Position numbers and translations under genes: made by a program. Shown one piece after another: positions 1 through 7,282 of a stretch of DNA of 16,833 bases; within the stretch, counting starts at the first letter, position 1, and the number at the start of each line of letters is the position of its first letter. The notes under the pieces were generated by a model that was not told the origin of the DNA, made no database searches, and saw nothing but the letters and a program-made list of their open reading frames with translations. This stretch comes from DATDCV01 sp036524155. GTDB taxonomy: Bacteria; Verrucomicrobiota; Verrucomicrobiia; Limisphaerales; UBA8199. The stretch is from assembly GCA_036524155.1 (NCBI GenBank), contig DATDCV010000255.1, positions 1 to 16,833 of the forward strand, given 5' to 3'.

Positions 1-1070
1 TGAAGCTCGGGCTGGGCCTGTATCGTCACATGCTGACGCGCGAAAACTTCCAGTTCGCGCGCCAGGCGGGCGCCACGCACCTGGTGATTCACCTGGTGGA
101 CTACTTCAGAGACGGCGCGTGCAGCCCGCGCGATGACCAACCAACGGGCAGTGAGCGGGGGTGGGGACTAGCGGGCGACCCCGACCGGCTTTGGACGCTC
201 GAGGAATTGCGCCGCCTTTGCCAGCAGGCTGAGACCGAAGGACTCAAGATCGAAGCTGTCGAGAACTTCGACCCGGCCCACTGGCATGATGTGCTGCTTG
301 ACGGCCCACGGCGGCGCGAGCAACTCGCAAACCTAAAGACGATTATCCGCCGGGTCGGACAGGCAGGAATCCCCATCATGGGGTATAACTTCAGCATCGC
401 CGGAGTAGCCGGCCGGGTCACCGGCGTGTTTGCACGCGGAGGCGCCGTGTCGGTCGGCATCGACGGCCCCTGCGACACGCCCTTGCCCAACGGTATGGTG
501 TGGAACATGGTCTACGACCCGCAGGCGCCCCTGGGAACCGTGGCACCCATCACCCATGACGAACTGTGGCGTCGGTTCCGCGAATTTCTGAACGAAATTC
601 TGCCCACCGCGGAAGCGGCCGGTGTGAAACTCGCATTGCATCCGGACGACCCGCCCCTCCCGACGGTCCGCGGCCAGCCCAGGCTGGTCTATCAGCCGGG
701 CATGTACCAGCGCGTCATTGATGTGAACCCCAGCCCGGCCAACGGGCTCGAGTTTTGCCTTGGCACGCTGGCCGAGATGGCCAATGGGGATGTTTACGAC
801 GCGGTCGACGAATACAGTCGCCAAGGCAGACTCGCCTATGTGCATTTCAGGAATGTTCGCGGAAAGGTTCCCCATTATCGGGAAACTTTTGTGGATGACG
901 GCGACATTGACATGATTCGCGTCCTGCGCATTCTCAAAAAGAATCGCTTTGAAGGGGTGCTCATTCCGGACCATACGCCCCAGATGAGCTGTGGCGCGCC
1001 GTGGCACGCCGGGATGGCCTACGCGATGGGGTACATACGAGCGGTGATGCAGATCGTAGAAAACTCCTGA
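1..1070 (+). CDS. uxuA: Mannonate dehydratase UxuA (5' end cut by one base)
   Basis: The product dehydrates D-mannonate to 2-keto-3-deoxy-D-gluconate in the cytoplasm, a step in glucuronate (hexuronate) breakdown. The TIM-barrel protein shows the family motifs in order: MGYNFS near residue 126, LHPDDPP near 212, FCLGT near 248, YVHFRNV near 279, DDGDIDM near 297, and LIPDHTPQM near 320. The His, Cys, His and Asp in these motifs are the expected metal ligands of the family. The first ATG visible lies at 30, but bases 3-29 read in frame as KLGLGLYRH, and bases 1-2 are 'tg'. The true start is therefore almost certainly an ATG whose A is just outside the window, giving about 355 residues, normal for UxuA. 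It converges on the FHA gene (21 bp between stop codons). No other uronate genes are visible. Identification is firm; the N-terminus is inferred. Confidence 0.95.
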   Translation, partial: KLGLGLYRHMLTRENFQFARQAGATHLVIHLVDYFRDGACSPRDDQPTGSERGWGLAGDPDRLWTLEELRRLCQQAETEGLKIEAVENFDPAHWHDVLLDGPRRREQLANLKTIIRRVGQAGIPIMGYNFSIAGVAGRVTGVFARGGAVSVGIDGPCDTPLPNGMVWNMVYDPQAPLGTVAPITHDELWRRFREFLNEILPTAEAAGVKLALHPDDPPLPTVRGQPRLVYQPGMYQRVIDVNPSPANGLEFCLGTLAEMANGDVYDAVDEYSRQGRLAYVHFRNVRGKVPHYRETFVDDGDIDMIRVLRILKKNRFEGVLIPDHTPQMSCGAPWHAGMAYAMGYIRAVMQIVENS

Positions 1071-1091
1071 CGCCGCTCTTCAACCCATTCC

Positions 1092-1655
1092 TTAACACGC
1101 ACCCACGTGTTCCATCGTCGACGACTGAGCTCGGGTAGAAACCGGCGCGGGCACGATTCTCGTGCCGTGTGGCCCCAAGTGCCGCACGCACCTCGCTGCG
1201 ATAGCCGGCCGGTCCACGAACACGAACCACGTGCGCCCGGCGAGAATGCGATCGTTGTGATGAAGTCTGGCCACCAGCACGCGCTTTCCCTGCACCCACG
1301 TGCCGTTCCGCGAGTTCAGGTCCTCAACCAGGCACGATTCGCCTTCACGCACTATGACAAAATGTTGCCGCGACAAGCTTTGGTCTTCCACCCGTATGTC
1401 GGCCAACTCACCACGACCAACCACGGCGGCTTTTTCACTGAGGCCCCATCGAGCCAACTGTAACCCGTCATCGCGAATCTGGTACAACGCGTTCATGCTC
1501 ACCTGTTCTCCGTCGGGGGCGGCGCGAATCCTGCGCAACCCCTCCCATGCTATAACCTCCAGCCCGGCCAAAAGTTTCACATAAAACCGTCCGTCTTCCC
1601 AAAGCGCGGGTTTCCGCGCCGGAATGAGGAGCAGCCTGATCATGAGATACGACAC
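1092..1655 (-). CDS. FHA-domain protein
   Basis: A 187-residue cytoplasmic protein with one forkhead-associated domain at about residues 77-147. FHA domains bind phosphothreonine peptides. The canonical binding residues are present: G80-R81, S95xxH98 (SLSRQH), and N117-G118 in NSRNGT. The first ~70 residues contain no recognised domain, and the C-terminal ~40 (Arg/Ser/Thr-rich) look disordered. The start is uncertain: GTG at 1655 gives MSYLMIRL, and an in-frame ATG at 1643 gives MIRLLLIP; neither has a convincing Shine-Dalgarno site. It is the last gene of the minus-strand run, 92 bp after the peptidase stop. A Ser/Thr kinase lies about 11 kb away and could supply ligands, but that is speculation. 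Domain call firm, role unknown. Confidence 0.88.
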   Translation of the reverse strand: MSYLMIRLLLIPARKPALWEDGRFYVKLLAGLEVIAWEGLRRIRAAPDGEQVSMNALYQIRDDGLQLARWGLSEKAAVVGRGELADIRVEDQSLSRQHFVIVREGESCLVEDLNSRNGTWVQGKRVLVARLHHNDRILAGRTWFVFVDRPAIAARCVRHLGPHGTRIVPAPVSTRAQSSTMEHVGAC

Positions 1656-1747
1656 CAGAACCGCGGATTTCTTAGAATCTATGAAGGAAAAGCTAATGCG
1701 GGCCGAAACGGGTGTGCGCCCAAACGGCAGTCAAAAGAACGACTCCG

Positions 1748-3940
1748 CTACGGCGCAAGCCAGGTGCGCTTAAGACGGAAGAACCGCGCCGGCGCGGAAC
1801 CCGCGGGCACCTCGACCGGGAGCAAAAGCTCCTGCGTCGCCAACTCGAAAGAAGCGGCGTCAGCGGCGACATCGTTCGTGAACGAAGCCACCGGGCTCCA
1901 GTTCGTGCCGTCCAGAGTGGGACTGAATAGAACCTCATCGAACACTTTGACGCCGACTTGCGCCTCGGTCCCGAGCACCACATTGGATTCGGTTGCGGAG
2001 ATAAAGCGCAAGGGGCAGGCGGCAGCCGTGGTATCAAGGAATCGGCATGAAATCTCGCAAGTACCGTAATTGGTATTGGCCGGCACGGACGACAGGCCCG
2101 GCAACCCGACAAACCCACCCTGGGCGCTCACGTCACGCAGGTTGGTCACACAAAGAAAATCGGATCGTCCCGGCGTGTACTGGCTGCTGAGGCGAATCCG
2201 GGCGAGGTATATTCGATCTGGCGCTGGTGGACTAAGGAAATCGAACCGCAGCTTGTTGCTGCACGACACTTGCACGTCGGGCGGCGCCCCCACTGATAGC
2301 GAGGTCAGGAACAGCGATTGGCTGTCCGGAGGCCTCGAGTCAGCCAGCAGCGGTGTATCGTACGGGCTAGACGTTATCTGGAGCCATTGAGGTTTGGGGT
2401 TCGCTGGCGCGTTGCTCAGGGCGAGGTCAAAAACATCCAACCCGGATTCCAATGCGGACGGAGAATGCCTCGCCAGAAAGGCGGTTCCGCCGACCGCGCT
2501 GCCGGGATTCCAATCGCTGTTGGCTACCTCAAGCACATCCGATGGCACAGGGCCGAGCGGCCCGGCAAGCAGGGCCACCGTCCCTACGCCGGCGCGGACC
2601 GCGGCGGTGTAATACCGCCAGTTGAGGGTCCGAAGGGTGTCATTGATCGTGTGGTAATACGGGGTGAAATCACTGGTGTAATCTTCGGTCGCCGCAAGAG
2701 CAGCAAAGCCGCGGTTCCAAAATGAGGCGTGGTCGCTGTTAGGCAGGCTGTCGGGTTTGATAACCGGGGTCAACTCGGTCCTCAGGCCATAATCGGTGAC
2801 CACGTTCGTGAAGACGGATGCCAGCGCGAGGTCAGCCGCGTAGCCCGAGTTCGTCGCGGCGCGGATGTGCAGTTGGAAAGTGCGCGCGCTCAAACTACTC
2901 CAACCCAGCATGTCCAGGTTGATGACCCCGGTCACATTCTCGCCGGCTTGCTGGAGGGTGGCAGCATACGCTTTGCTTCCGTACAGGCCTTGTTCCTCAC
3001 CCGTGAACAGCACGAAGCGGATCGTGCGCTCAAACTGGTACCGGGCGCAGACGCCGGCGGCGACCAGCACACACACTGACCCGCTGGCGTTGTCGTCCGC
3101 CCCGGGCGCGACGGCTCCCGACGGGGCGTCATCCAGATGTGCGGTGATGAGGACCAACTCGTTCGAGTGGGTGGTGCCGGGAAGGTTGGCGACGAGGTTG
3201 CGGTTGGTGCGGGTACTGGTTGTCCATCGGTGATAAAAAGGCGCCAGGCCGAGGGCTTGCAGGCGTTGGAACGCGGAATCCAGGGCATTGGTCAGCGGCG
3301 CGCCCGAAGATGTGTTGCGGGTCGTAATCAGGCATGGGGCGCCCGACGCCAGCTCGGGCTCGCTACCCGTCAGGCGAGCGAGCAAGCGATACAGGTTTGT
3401 GGTTTGAATCGAGCCGAGCATCTCGGTCACCAAAGGATCGGCCAGGAGTTTTGGCCAGCTGCCGCTTTCTCCCCGCGGCGGCTGGCGCTTCGACCAGGTG
3501 ATCGGTTCGGAGTCCAGCCGTTGCAGGGCCAGCCCCGCATCAGCCAGTTCCTCGGCCTCAGCGTCGCTGGCTCGCACCAGCAGTTGGACGCCATCGTCAT
3601 GCAGCGGCATGAAATGGGACACCGCATATTCATGGGCAGCCGGGCGAAGCCAGGTCGCCAACAGACAATCTTCCGGGCGAATATCACGGGCCAGGACACG
3701 CCAGGGCCAGCCGGCCTGCACGAGGTCTTCTTCCGCGGAAAACACCAGCATATAGTCCCTCCCCGCGCTGTCCTGCAACAAGGCGTGGACGGGCAGGCTG
3801 TAAGATTCAGCAGGTCCCGCCAATTCCACACGGGCGAGAACGAGGCTGTCGGCAGCCTTTGTTGGATGCTCGCACCAGCCTGCTCGCGCCAGGCCAAGAC
3901 AAAAACTGAGAACCAGCACCTGCAAAAAGATGGTTTTCAT
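1748..3940 (-). CDS. Secreted M28-family zinc aminopeptidase with C-terminal beta module
   Basis: A 730-residue exported metallopeptidase. An N-terminal signal peptide (MKTIFLQVLVLSFCLGLARA, then GWC) points to export. The M28 catalytic domain spans about residues 240-430 and carries the di-zinc set: H268 and D270 in AHLDD, the DD pair 282/283 in GADDNASG, E315/E316 in TGEEQG, D343 in NLDMLG, and H404 in SDHASF. This resembles aminopeptidase Y/S-type enzymes that remove N-terminal residues. After about 450 come beta-rich segments, then a final module with 'DGTNWS' and 'ARFFRLK', like the end of the FG-GAP protein at 12514. The frame is open upstream to 4249, but that part shadows the ATPase gene. 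The start at 3940 is chosen for the signal peptide, a strong AGGAGGAG ribosome site at 3944-3951, and an ATGA overlap with the upstream stop. Confidence 0.92.
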   Translation of the reverse strand: MKTIFLQVLVLSFCLGLARAGWCEHPTKAADSLVLARVELAGPAESYSLPVHALLQDSAGRDYMLVFSAEEDLVQAGWPWRVLARDIRPEDCLLATWLRPAAHEYAVSHFMPLHDDGVQLLVRASDAEAEELADAGLALQRLDSEPITWSKRQPPRGESGSWPKLLADPLVTEMLGSIQTTNLYRLLARLTGSEPELASGAPCLITTRNTSSGAPLTNALDSAFQRLQALGLAPFYHRWTTSTRTNRNLVANLPGTTHSNELVLITAHLDDAPSGAVAPGADDNASGSVCVLVAAGVCARYQFERTIRFVLFTGEEQGLYGSKAYAATLQQAGENVTGVINLDMLGWSSLSARTFQLHIRAATNSGYAADLALASVFTNVVTDYGLRTELTPVIKPDSLPNSDHASFWNRGFAALAATEDYTSDFTPYYHTINDTLRTLNWRYYTAAVRAGVGTVALLAGPLGPVPSDVLEVANSDWNPGSAVGGTAFLARHSPSALESGLDVFDLALSNAPANPKPQWLQITSSPYDTPLLADSRPPDSQSLFLTSLSVGAPPDVQVSCSNKLRFDFLSPPAPDRIYLARIRLSSQYTPGRSDFLCVTNLRDVSAQGGFVGLPGLSSVPANTNYGTCEISCRFLDTTAAACPLRFISATESNVVLGTEAQVGVKVFDEVLFSPTLDGTNWSPVASFTNDVAADAASFELATQELLLPVEVPAGSAPARFFRLKRTWLAP

Positions 3941-4674
3941 TTGGACTCCTCCTGGGCGCCCGTGGCACGAAAGAATACTTCCTCCAGATTCGCATCGCCG
4001 GGCTGTTCGGAAAACAGACGAGTGATCTCCTCGAGCGTGCCGACCGTAACCTTGTTTCCGTTTTTGAGGATCAGGATGTGGGAGCAAATCTCCTGGACCA
4101 GGTGCAGCAGGTGAGAGCTGATGATGATCGCAGCCCCCTGTCCTGCCCGCTTGAGAATCGAGTTCTTCATCCGGCGGATGCCCAGCGGATCCAGGCCGGT
4201 CAGCGGCTCGTCGAAATAGATCACCTTCGGGCTGTGCAGCAATCCACACGCAATCGCCAGTTTTTGTTTCATCCCGCGGGAGAGTTCGCCCGGCAGGGAG
4301 TTCCGCTTTTCAACCAACTCGAGCTCTTCGAGGAGCTGCGACGCGAGCGGCTCGTAGTTGGCGACCTGGTATATGCGCGCGGTAAACACCAGGTGCTGCC
4401 AAACGGTGAGGTAATCAAACAGCCGAGGCTCATCATTGAAAAACGCCAATTGCCGCTTGGCGGCGATTGGGTCGTTCCCGAGGTCGTGGCCACAGATGCG
4501 GATGGACCCGCGAGTCGGTGGAATTATTCCCGAGAGACAGCGCAAAGTGGTCGTCTTGCCCGCCCCGTTCGGCCCGACCAGGCCCATCACTTCACCGGTC
4601 CGAACGGCAAATGACAGCTCATTGACGGCCACGAACGTGCCGTAGAGCTTGGTTAGTCCCTCAACCTCGATCAT
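3937..4674 (-). CDS. ABC transporter ATP-binding protein (ABC-2/multidrug type)
   Basis: A 245-residue cytoplasmic ATPase that should power a membrane exporter. Motifs in order: Walker A GPNGAGKTT (34-42), a Q-loop region FFNDEPRLFDYLT (78-90) with Asn where Gln is usual, signature LSRGMKQ (131-137) in place of LSGGQ, Walker B VIYFDEP with the following D-loop GLDP (151-163), and switch His188 in SSHLL. These features fit the CcmA/EcsA/NatA-like class that pairs with ABC-2 permeases. No permease gene lies beside it. It starts 6 bp after the membrane-protein stop, and its TGA overlaps the peptidase ATG by 4 bp, so these genes are probably cotranscribed and translationally coupled. Family firm; substrate unknown. 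Confidence 0.95.
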   Translation of the reverse strand: MIEVEGLTKLYGTFVAVNELSFAVRTGEVMGLVGPNGAGKTTTLRCLSGIIPPTRGSIRICGHDLGNDPIAAKRQLAFFNDEPRLFDYLTVWQHLVFTARIYQVANYEPLASQLLEELELVEKRNSLPGELSRGMKQKLAIACGLLHSPKVIYFDEPLTGLDPLGIRRMKNSILKRAGQGAAIIISSHLLHLVQEICSHILILKNGNKVTVGTLEEITRLFSEQPGDANLEEVFFRATGAQEESK

Positions 4675-4680
4675 GGAAAG

Positions 4681-5193
4681 TCAGATGTCGATGACTGGAC
4701 CGTTTCCCCTGTCGTCCGGGGGACGGCGTCGATGTTGGACTCTTATCCTCGCGCTGCCGGTTCCGGTCAATGTGTTCAATATTAGCGAGACCACACTGAT
4801 GACCAGCGCCCCCCAAAAAGCGGCCGAAAAACTATCGACAAAAAAATGCGGCTGGAGCAGGTAGCCGACAAAATAGAGCAGCAGCGCATTAATGAAGAAC
4901 ATGAACAGGCCCAGCGTAAAAATCAGCAGGGGCAACGCCAGAAACAGCAGCAACGGCCGCAAAAAAGCATTCAATATTCCCAGCACCAGCGAAGCCAGGA
5001 GCAGGTAGAGCCAATTCTCATAGCGTATGCCATGAACAATATGCACCGCGACGAGCACCGCCAGGGTGTTTATCAACCAACTCTGAATGAACTTCTTCAA
5101 TGGCCGGAACTTGGCCTCGCCCGGCAAAGGGCAGCCTCGTTTCGGCAGAAGATGGGACAGGAGGAGGACTTTTACAAGCGGCAAGCAAATCAC
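4681..5193 (-). CDS. YvlD/phage-holin-IV-type small membrane protein
   Basis: A small inner-membrane protein with four predicted hydrophobic helices. Landmarks are SWLINTLAVLVAVHIV, YLLLASLVLGILNAFLRPLL, LPLLIFTLGLFMFFINALLLYF, and a last helix WGALVISVVSLILN. The pattern 'LVLGILNAFLRPLL...FTLGLFMFFINALLLY' is typical of the COG1950 / phage-holin 4 superfamily. Despite the name, that family is mostly chromosomal, and its role is poorly known. An Arg-rich tail of about 20 residues follows. The start is doubtful: GTG at 5193 gives 170 residues, while TTG at 5100 gives 139 residues beginning (M)KKFIQSWLINT, which matches the usual family N-terminus and length better. I favour 5100 biologically but give the longest frame. 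It is followed 6 bp later by the ABC ATPase. Confidence 0.82.
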   Translation of the reverse strand: MICLPLVKVLLLSHLLPKRGCPLPGEAKFRPLKKFIQSWLINTLAVLVAVHIVHGIRYENWLYLLLASLVLGILNAFLRPLLLFLALPLLIFTLGLFMFFINALLLYFVGYLLQPHFFVDSFSAAFWGALVISVVSLILNTLTGTGSARIRVQHRRRPPDDRGNGPVIDI

Positions 5194-5225
5194 CCTCTGG
5201 GCCGAGGTCCGCCTTCCGTCAGCAC

Positions 5226-5248
5226 GCGGGCTTCAGACCGCGGCAATG
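5226..5248. repeat. REP-like palindrome, diverged copy
   Basis: The segment reads gcgggcttcagaccgcggca and then atg. It matches the element at 15368-15390 with four differences over 23 bases. The core cgggCTTCAGaccg can fold into a short hairpin. It sits between the stop of the thioredoxin-propeller gene and the start of the membrane-protein gene. Confidence 0.55.
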
Positions 5249-5300
5249 TGCGATAGCCCTCCGCTGCCACTCTCAGAGGCAAGGAGCCCTTGTCAATTGC

Positions 5301-5315
5301 CACGGACTGTCCGTG
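5301..5315 (-). terminator. Hairpin after the thioredoxin-propeller gene
   Basis: CACGGA-CTG-TCCGTG is a perfect 6-bp stem with a 3-nt loop, 19 bases after the stop at 5335 on the minus strand. No T-run follows, so it may be only a partial terminator or an mRNA-stabilising hairpin. Downstream genes lie on the same strand. Confidence 0.3.
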
Positions 5316-5334
5316 CCCAATTCCCTCTGACCCA

Positions 5335-7035
5335 CTATCGGCCGAACTTCTCCAGTTTCCTCACGGTCACCTGAGCCCCCGTCTCGCTGCTGGTTTCGTA
5401 GACCACCCAATACTGGCCGTCAGGGCTTTGTTGCGCTTGCGGGAAAAGGACGTCGGCCTTTTCCGTAAGCGTCACGGTCTCCAGAGGCTGGCCATCCTTC
5501 AGCAGCGCCACTTTGCCCTGCCAACCCCCGACCGCCGCATGCTCCGACCACGCCAGCAGCAACCTGCCGTCTCTGGTCGCGGACAACTTGGGTGTCGAGC
5601 AAATCGCCTTGCCGAAGGAGGCCACGGCGTTGAACGCCTCGTCGCCAGGCGAGCGCCGTGCCAGTTGGATGTTTCGATGCGGCTCGGAACAGTCCCAGGC
5701 GCACCACAGCACCCCAGCGCTATCCAAAGCCACCGACGGAAACAGGTCGATTGCATCGCGCAGCCTTCCGGTCGCGCCAACGAGAACGGCTGGAGCAGCC
5801 GTGTTGGAGGAAAACCGAGCCGCGAAAATCGTCGGTTGAGAAGCACTCACTGGCTTGCGGAAAAGTTGCGGATGATAATCGTAGCTCCAGACGATCCAGG
5901 CGCCGCCCTGAGCATCCATCACCACGTCCGGGTCAGTATGATCTTCAACCTTAGGCTCCAGTGGGCTGATCTCGACCTCCGAGCCCCAACTCCGCCGCGC
6001 CGGATCATAGGAACGGGCAAAAACGTTCCGGTCACGTGAGATCCCGTTTAGCTTCGCCCACTTGTAGTAAGTCACCGTGAGCGCCCCGCCGGCGCCTGCG
6101 GCGATCCTCGGGCTCATCGCATCGTCGTCGCTGGAACTCAGTCGCTCGGTCCGTGGCGGCTCACCCTTGTTGTGCGACTGAACGAAAATGTCGAAAAAGC
6201 GATCCGGCCTTGCGGACCACGTTACCCAGAGGGTCCCCGCATCATCAAACACGCAATCCGGAGCGTAACTTTCGAGCCCAGCAGGGCTTAATCGGTCTTC
6301 CGATTTAAGCGCTCCCTGCGGGTCAAACCGCCGCACGTATACAGCGTTTGTGCCGCCAACGTTCGAGTAATAGACCACGTTCGCATTTCCTGAACGGTCG
6401 AACGCGAGTCGCGGTGAGCGGTCTCGCCGCGCCTTCCGGCACGCCAAAACCTCTGCCGGGTATGCGACGCCGGATGCCAGAACCTGCTTCGGGTCCTTTT
6501 CTGTTGCTCGCAGGATATTCTTAAGGCACCGCCGAACTCCGGCCAGGTTTTGGTCGGAATCGAATCCGTGGAATCGGATGACGCCCTCCGCATCGACGAC
6601 CACGAACGTCGGCCAGCTCTGGGCGCGATAATCCTGGCTCATCGAATAATCGGCATCGATTCCCATCATGCGGGGGCTGCGGTAATGGAGCGTATAGTCG
6701 AGCGCCGCGCGCGCGTTTTCGCCGCAGGTGATCTCGAGGTAGTAAACACCCCAAGGCGAGAAATCCTGAATCACGTTGTGGACCGCCTTGGCCCACTGTT
6801 GACAGCCCCCTCACCAGGATGAACCGAACTGCATCACCAATATGTGCCCCTTGAACCTTTCCAGCGAATACGCCTCGTTGAAAATCCCCTGGACGTGAAA
6901 CTCCGGCGCCTGTTTCCCCACGAGCGAGCCGTCCGCGCCAAAACTATCGGTTGATTCGCTCGCGACCCAAATCCCCGCAAGCACCGGCGCAAGGAGCCAT
7001 CCGCGGAATGACTTGATCCCGAAATCCAGTTTCAT
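5335..7035 (-). CDS. Probable selenocysteine thioredoxin-like/beta-propeller protein (in-frame TGA at 6813-6811)
   Basis: Read with TGA as selenocysteine, the product is 566 residues. Residues 1-34 form a signal peptide or N-terminal anchor (GWLLAPVLAGIWVASES), so it probably acts in the periplasm. A TlpA/redoxin-type thioredoxin fold spans about 38-175: VGKQAPEF (39-46), strand ILVMQFGSSW, then U75-G-G-C78 in place of CxxC, and the cis-proline W-P142-T followed by FVVVDAEGVIRFHG. Residues ~190-566 form repeated beta strands with 'PRLAFDRSGNANVVYYS', 'PDCVFDDAGTLWVTWS' and 'PDVVMDAQGGAWIVWS' units, a BNR/sialidase-like propeller. TGA is the only stop in frame, and each half alone would be a broken thioredoxin domain. 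Conventional calling would give a 74-residue stub and a 479-residue protein from GTG 6774. The alternative is a point nonsense mutation of a TGC/TGT codon. The start ATG 7035 lacks a clear ribosome site. Confidence 0.8.
6766..6805 (-). promoter_or_regulatory. Candidate bacterial SECIS stem-loop
   Basis: In the mRNA, just 3' of the UGA at 6813-6811. The upper stem is GUGGGCC (6796-6790) with GGUCCAC (6784-6778), seven pairs including one G-U, with apical loop AAGGC (6789-6785). An internal loop ACA/AACG separates it from a lower stem: CUG (6805-6803) with CAG (6768-6766), and UCA (6802-6800) with UGA (6773-6771), plus a UU bulge. There are 21 nt between UGA and the apical loop, within the spacing known for bacterial SECIS elements. 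The loop's G residues are at its third and fourth positions, not the first two as usually described, so the fit is good but not perfect. Confidence 0.6.
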
Positions 7036-7142
7036 GACTGGAGTCAAGCACGGTCCGAACCTGTGGTCAAGCGCCCCGGTTGACTGGAAGCGACCCCTGC
7101 CTAACCTGGATATTTCGCCGCCCGCACCAACCCGGCACAGAT

Positions 7143-7212
7143 TGTAGGCGCCGACGTAAGGCGAAAACAACCGAGTCTCCCAGCGTTTCGCCTCCTTATG
7201 GCGGCGCCTACA
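7143..7212. repeat. Imperfect inverted repeat between divergent genes
   Basis: The left arm (7143-7168, starting tgtaggcgccg) and right arm (7185-7212, ending cggcgcctaca) pair perfectly over the outer 11 bp. They then pair imperfectly through acgtaag...gcgaaaac against gtttcgcctccttatgg, with a 16-nt centre. It lies in the 247-bp gap between the divergent thioredoxin-propeller and MFS genes. It resembles a dispersed REP-type element more than a T-tailed terminator. Confidence 0.6.
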
Positions 7213-7282
7213 GTCGCTATGAAATATTCGGGCTAAGCCATTACTTGACTTCCCACCACGTTCTTCCCGAAAATGTCTGGCG

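Noticed and set aside
3137..4114. 325-codon plus-strand open frame
   Set aside because: It lies opposite the M28 peptidase and ATPase genes, whose motifs are clear. Its translation is Arg/Gln-rich with no domain.
3941..4249. N-terminal 103-codon extension of the peptidase
   Set aside because: It overlaps the ATPase in another frame and precedes a perfect signal peptide with a strong ribosome site at ATG 3940.
5335..6774. Independent 479-residue gene starting at GTG 6774
   Set aside because: It would begin inside a thioredoxin fold, lacking its active site, and no export signal would precede the propeller. The same frame upstream supplies exactly the missing half across one TGA.
7244..7273. 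Possible sigma-70 promoter TTGACT...GAAAAT before the MFS gene
   Set aside because: The -10 match is weak (4 of 6), and the element would leave almost no leader before ATG 7283.
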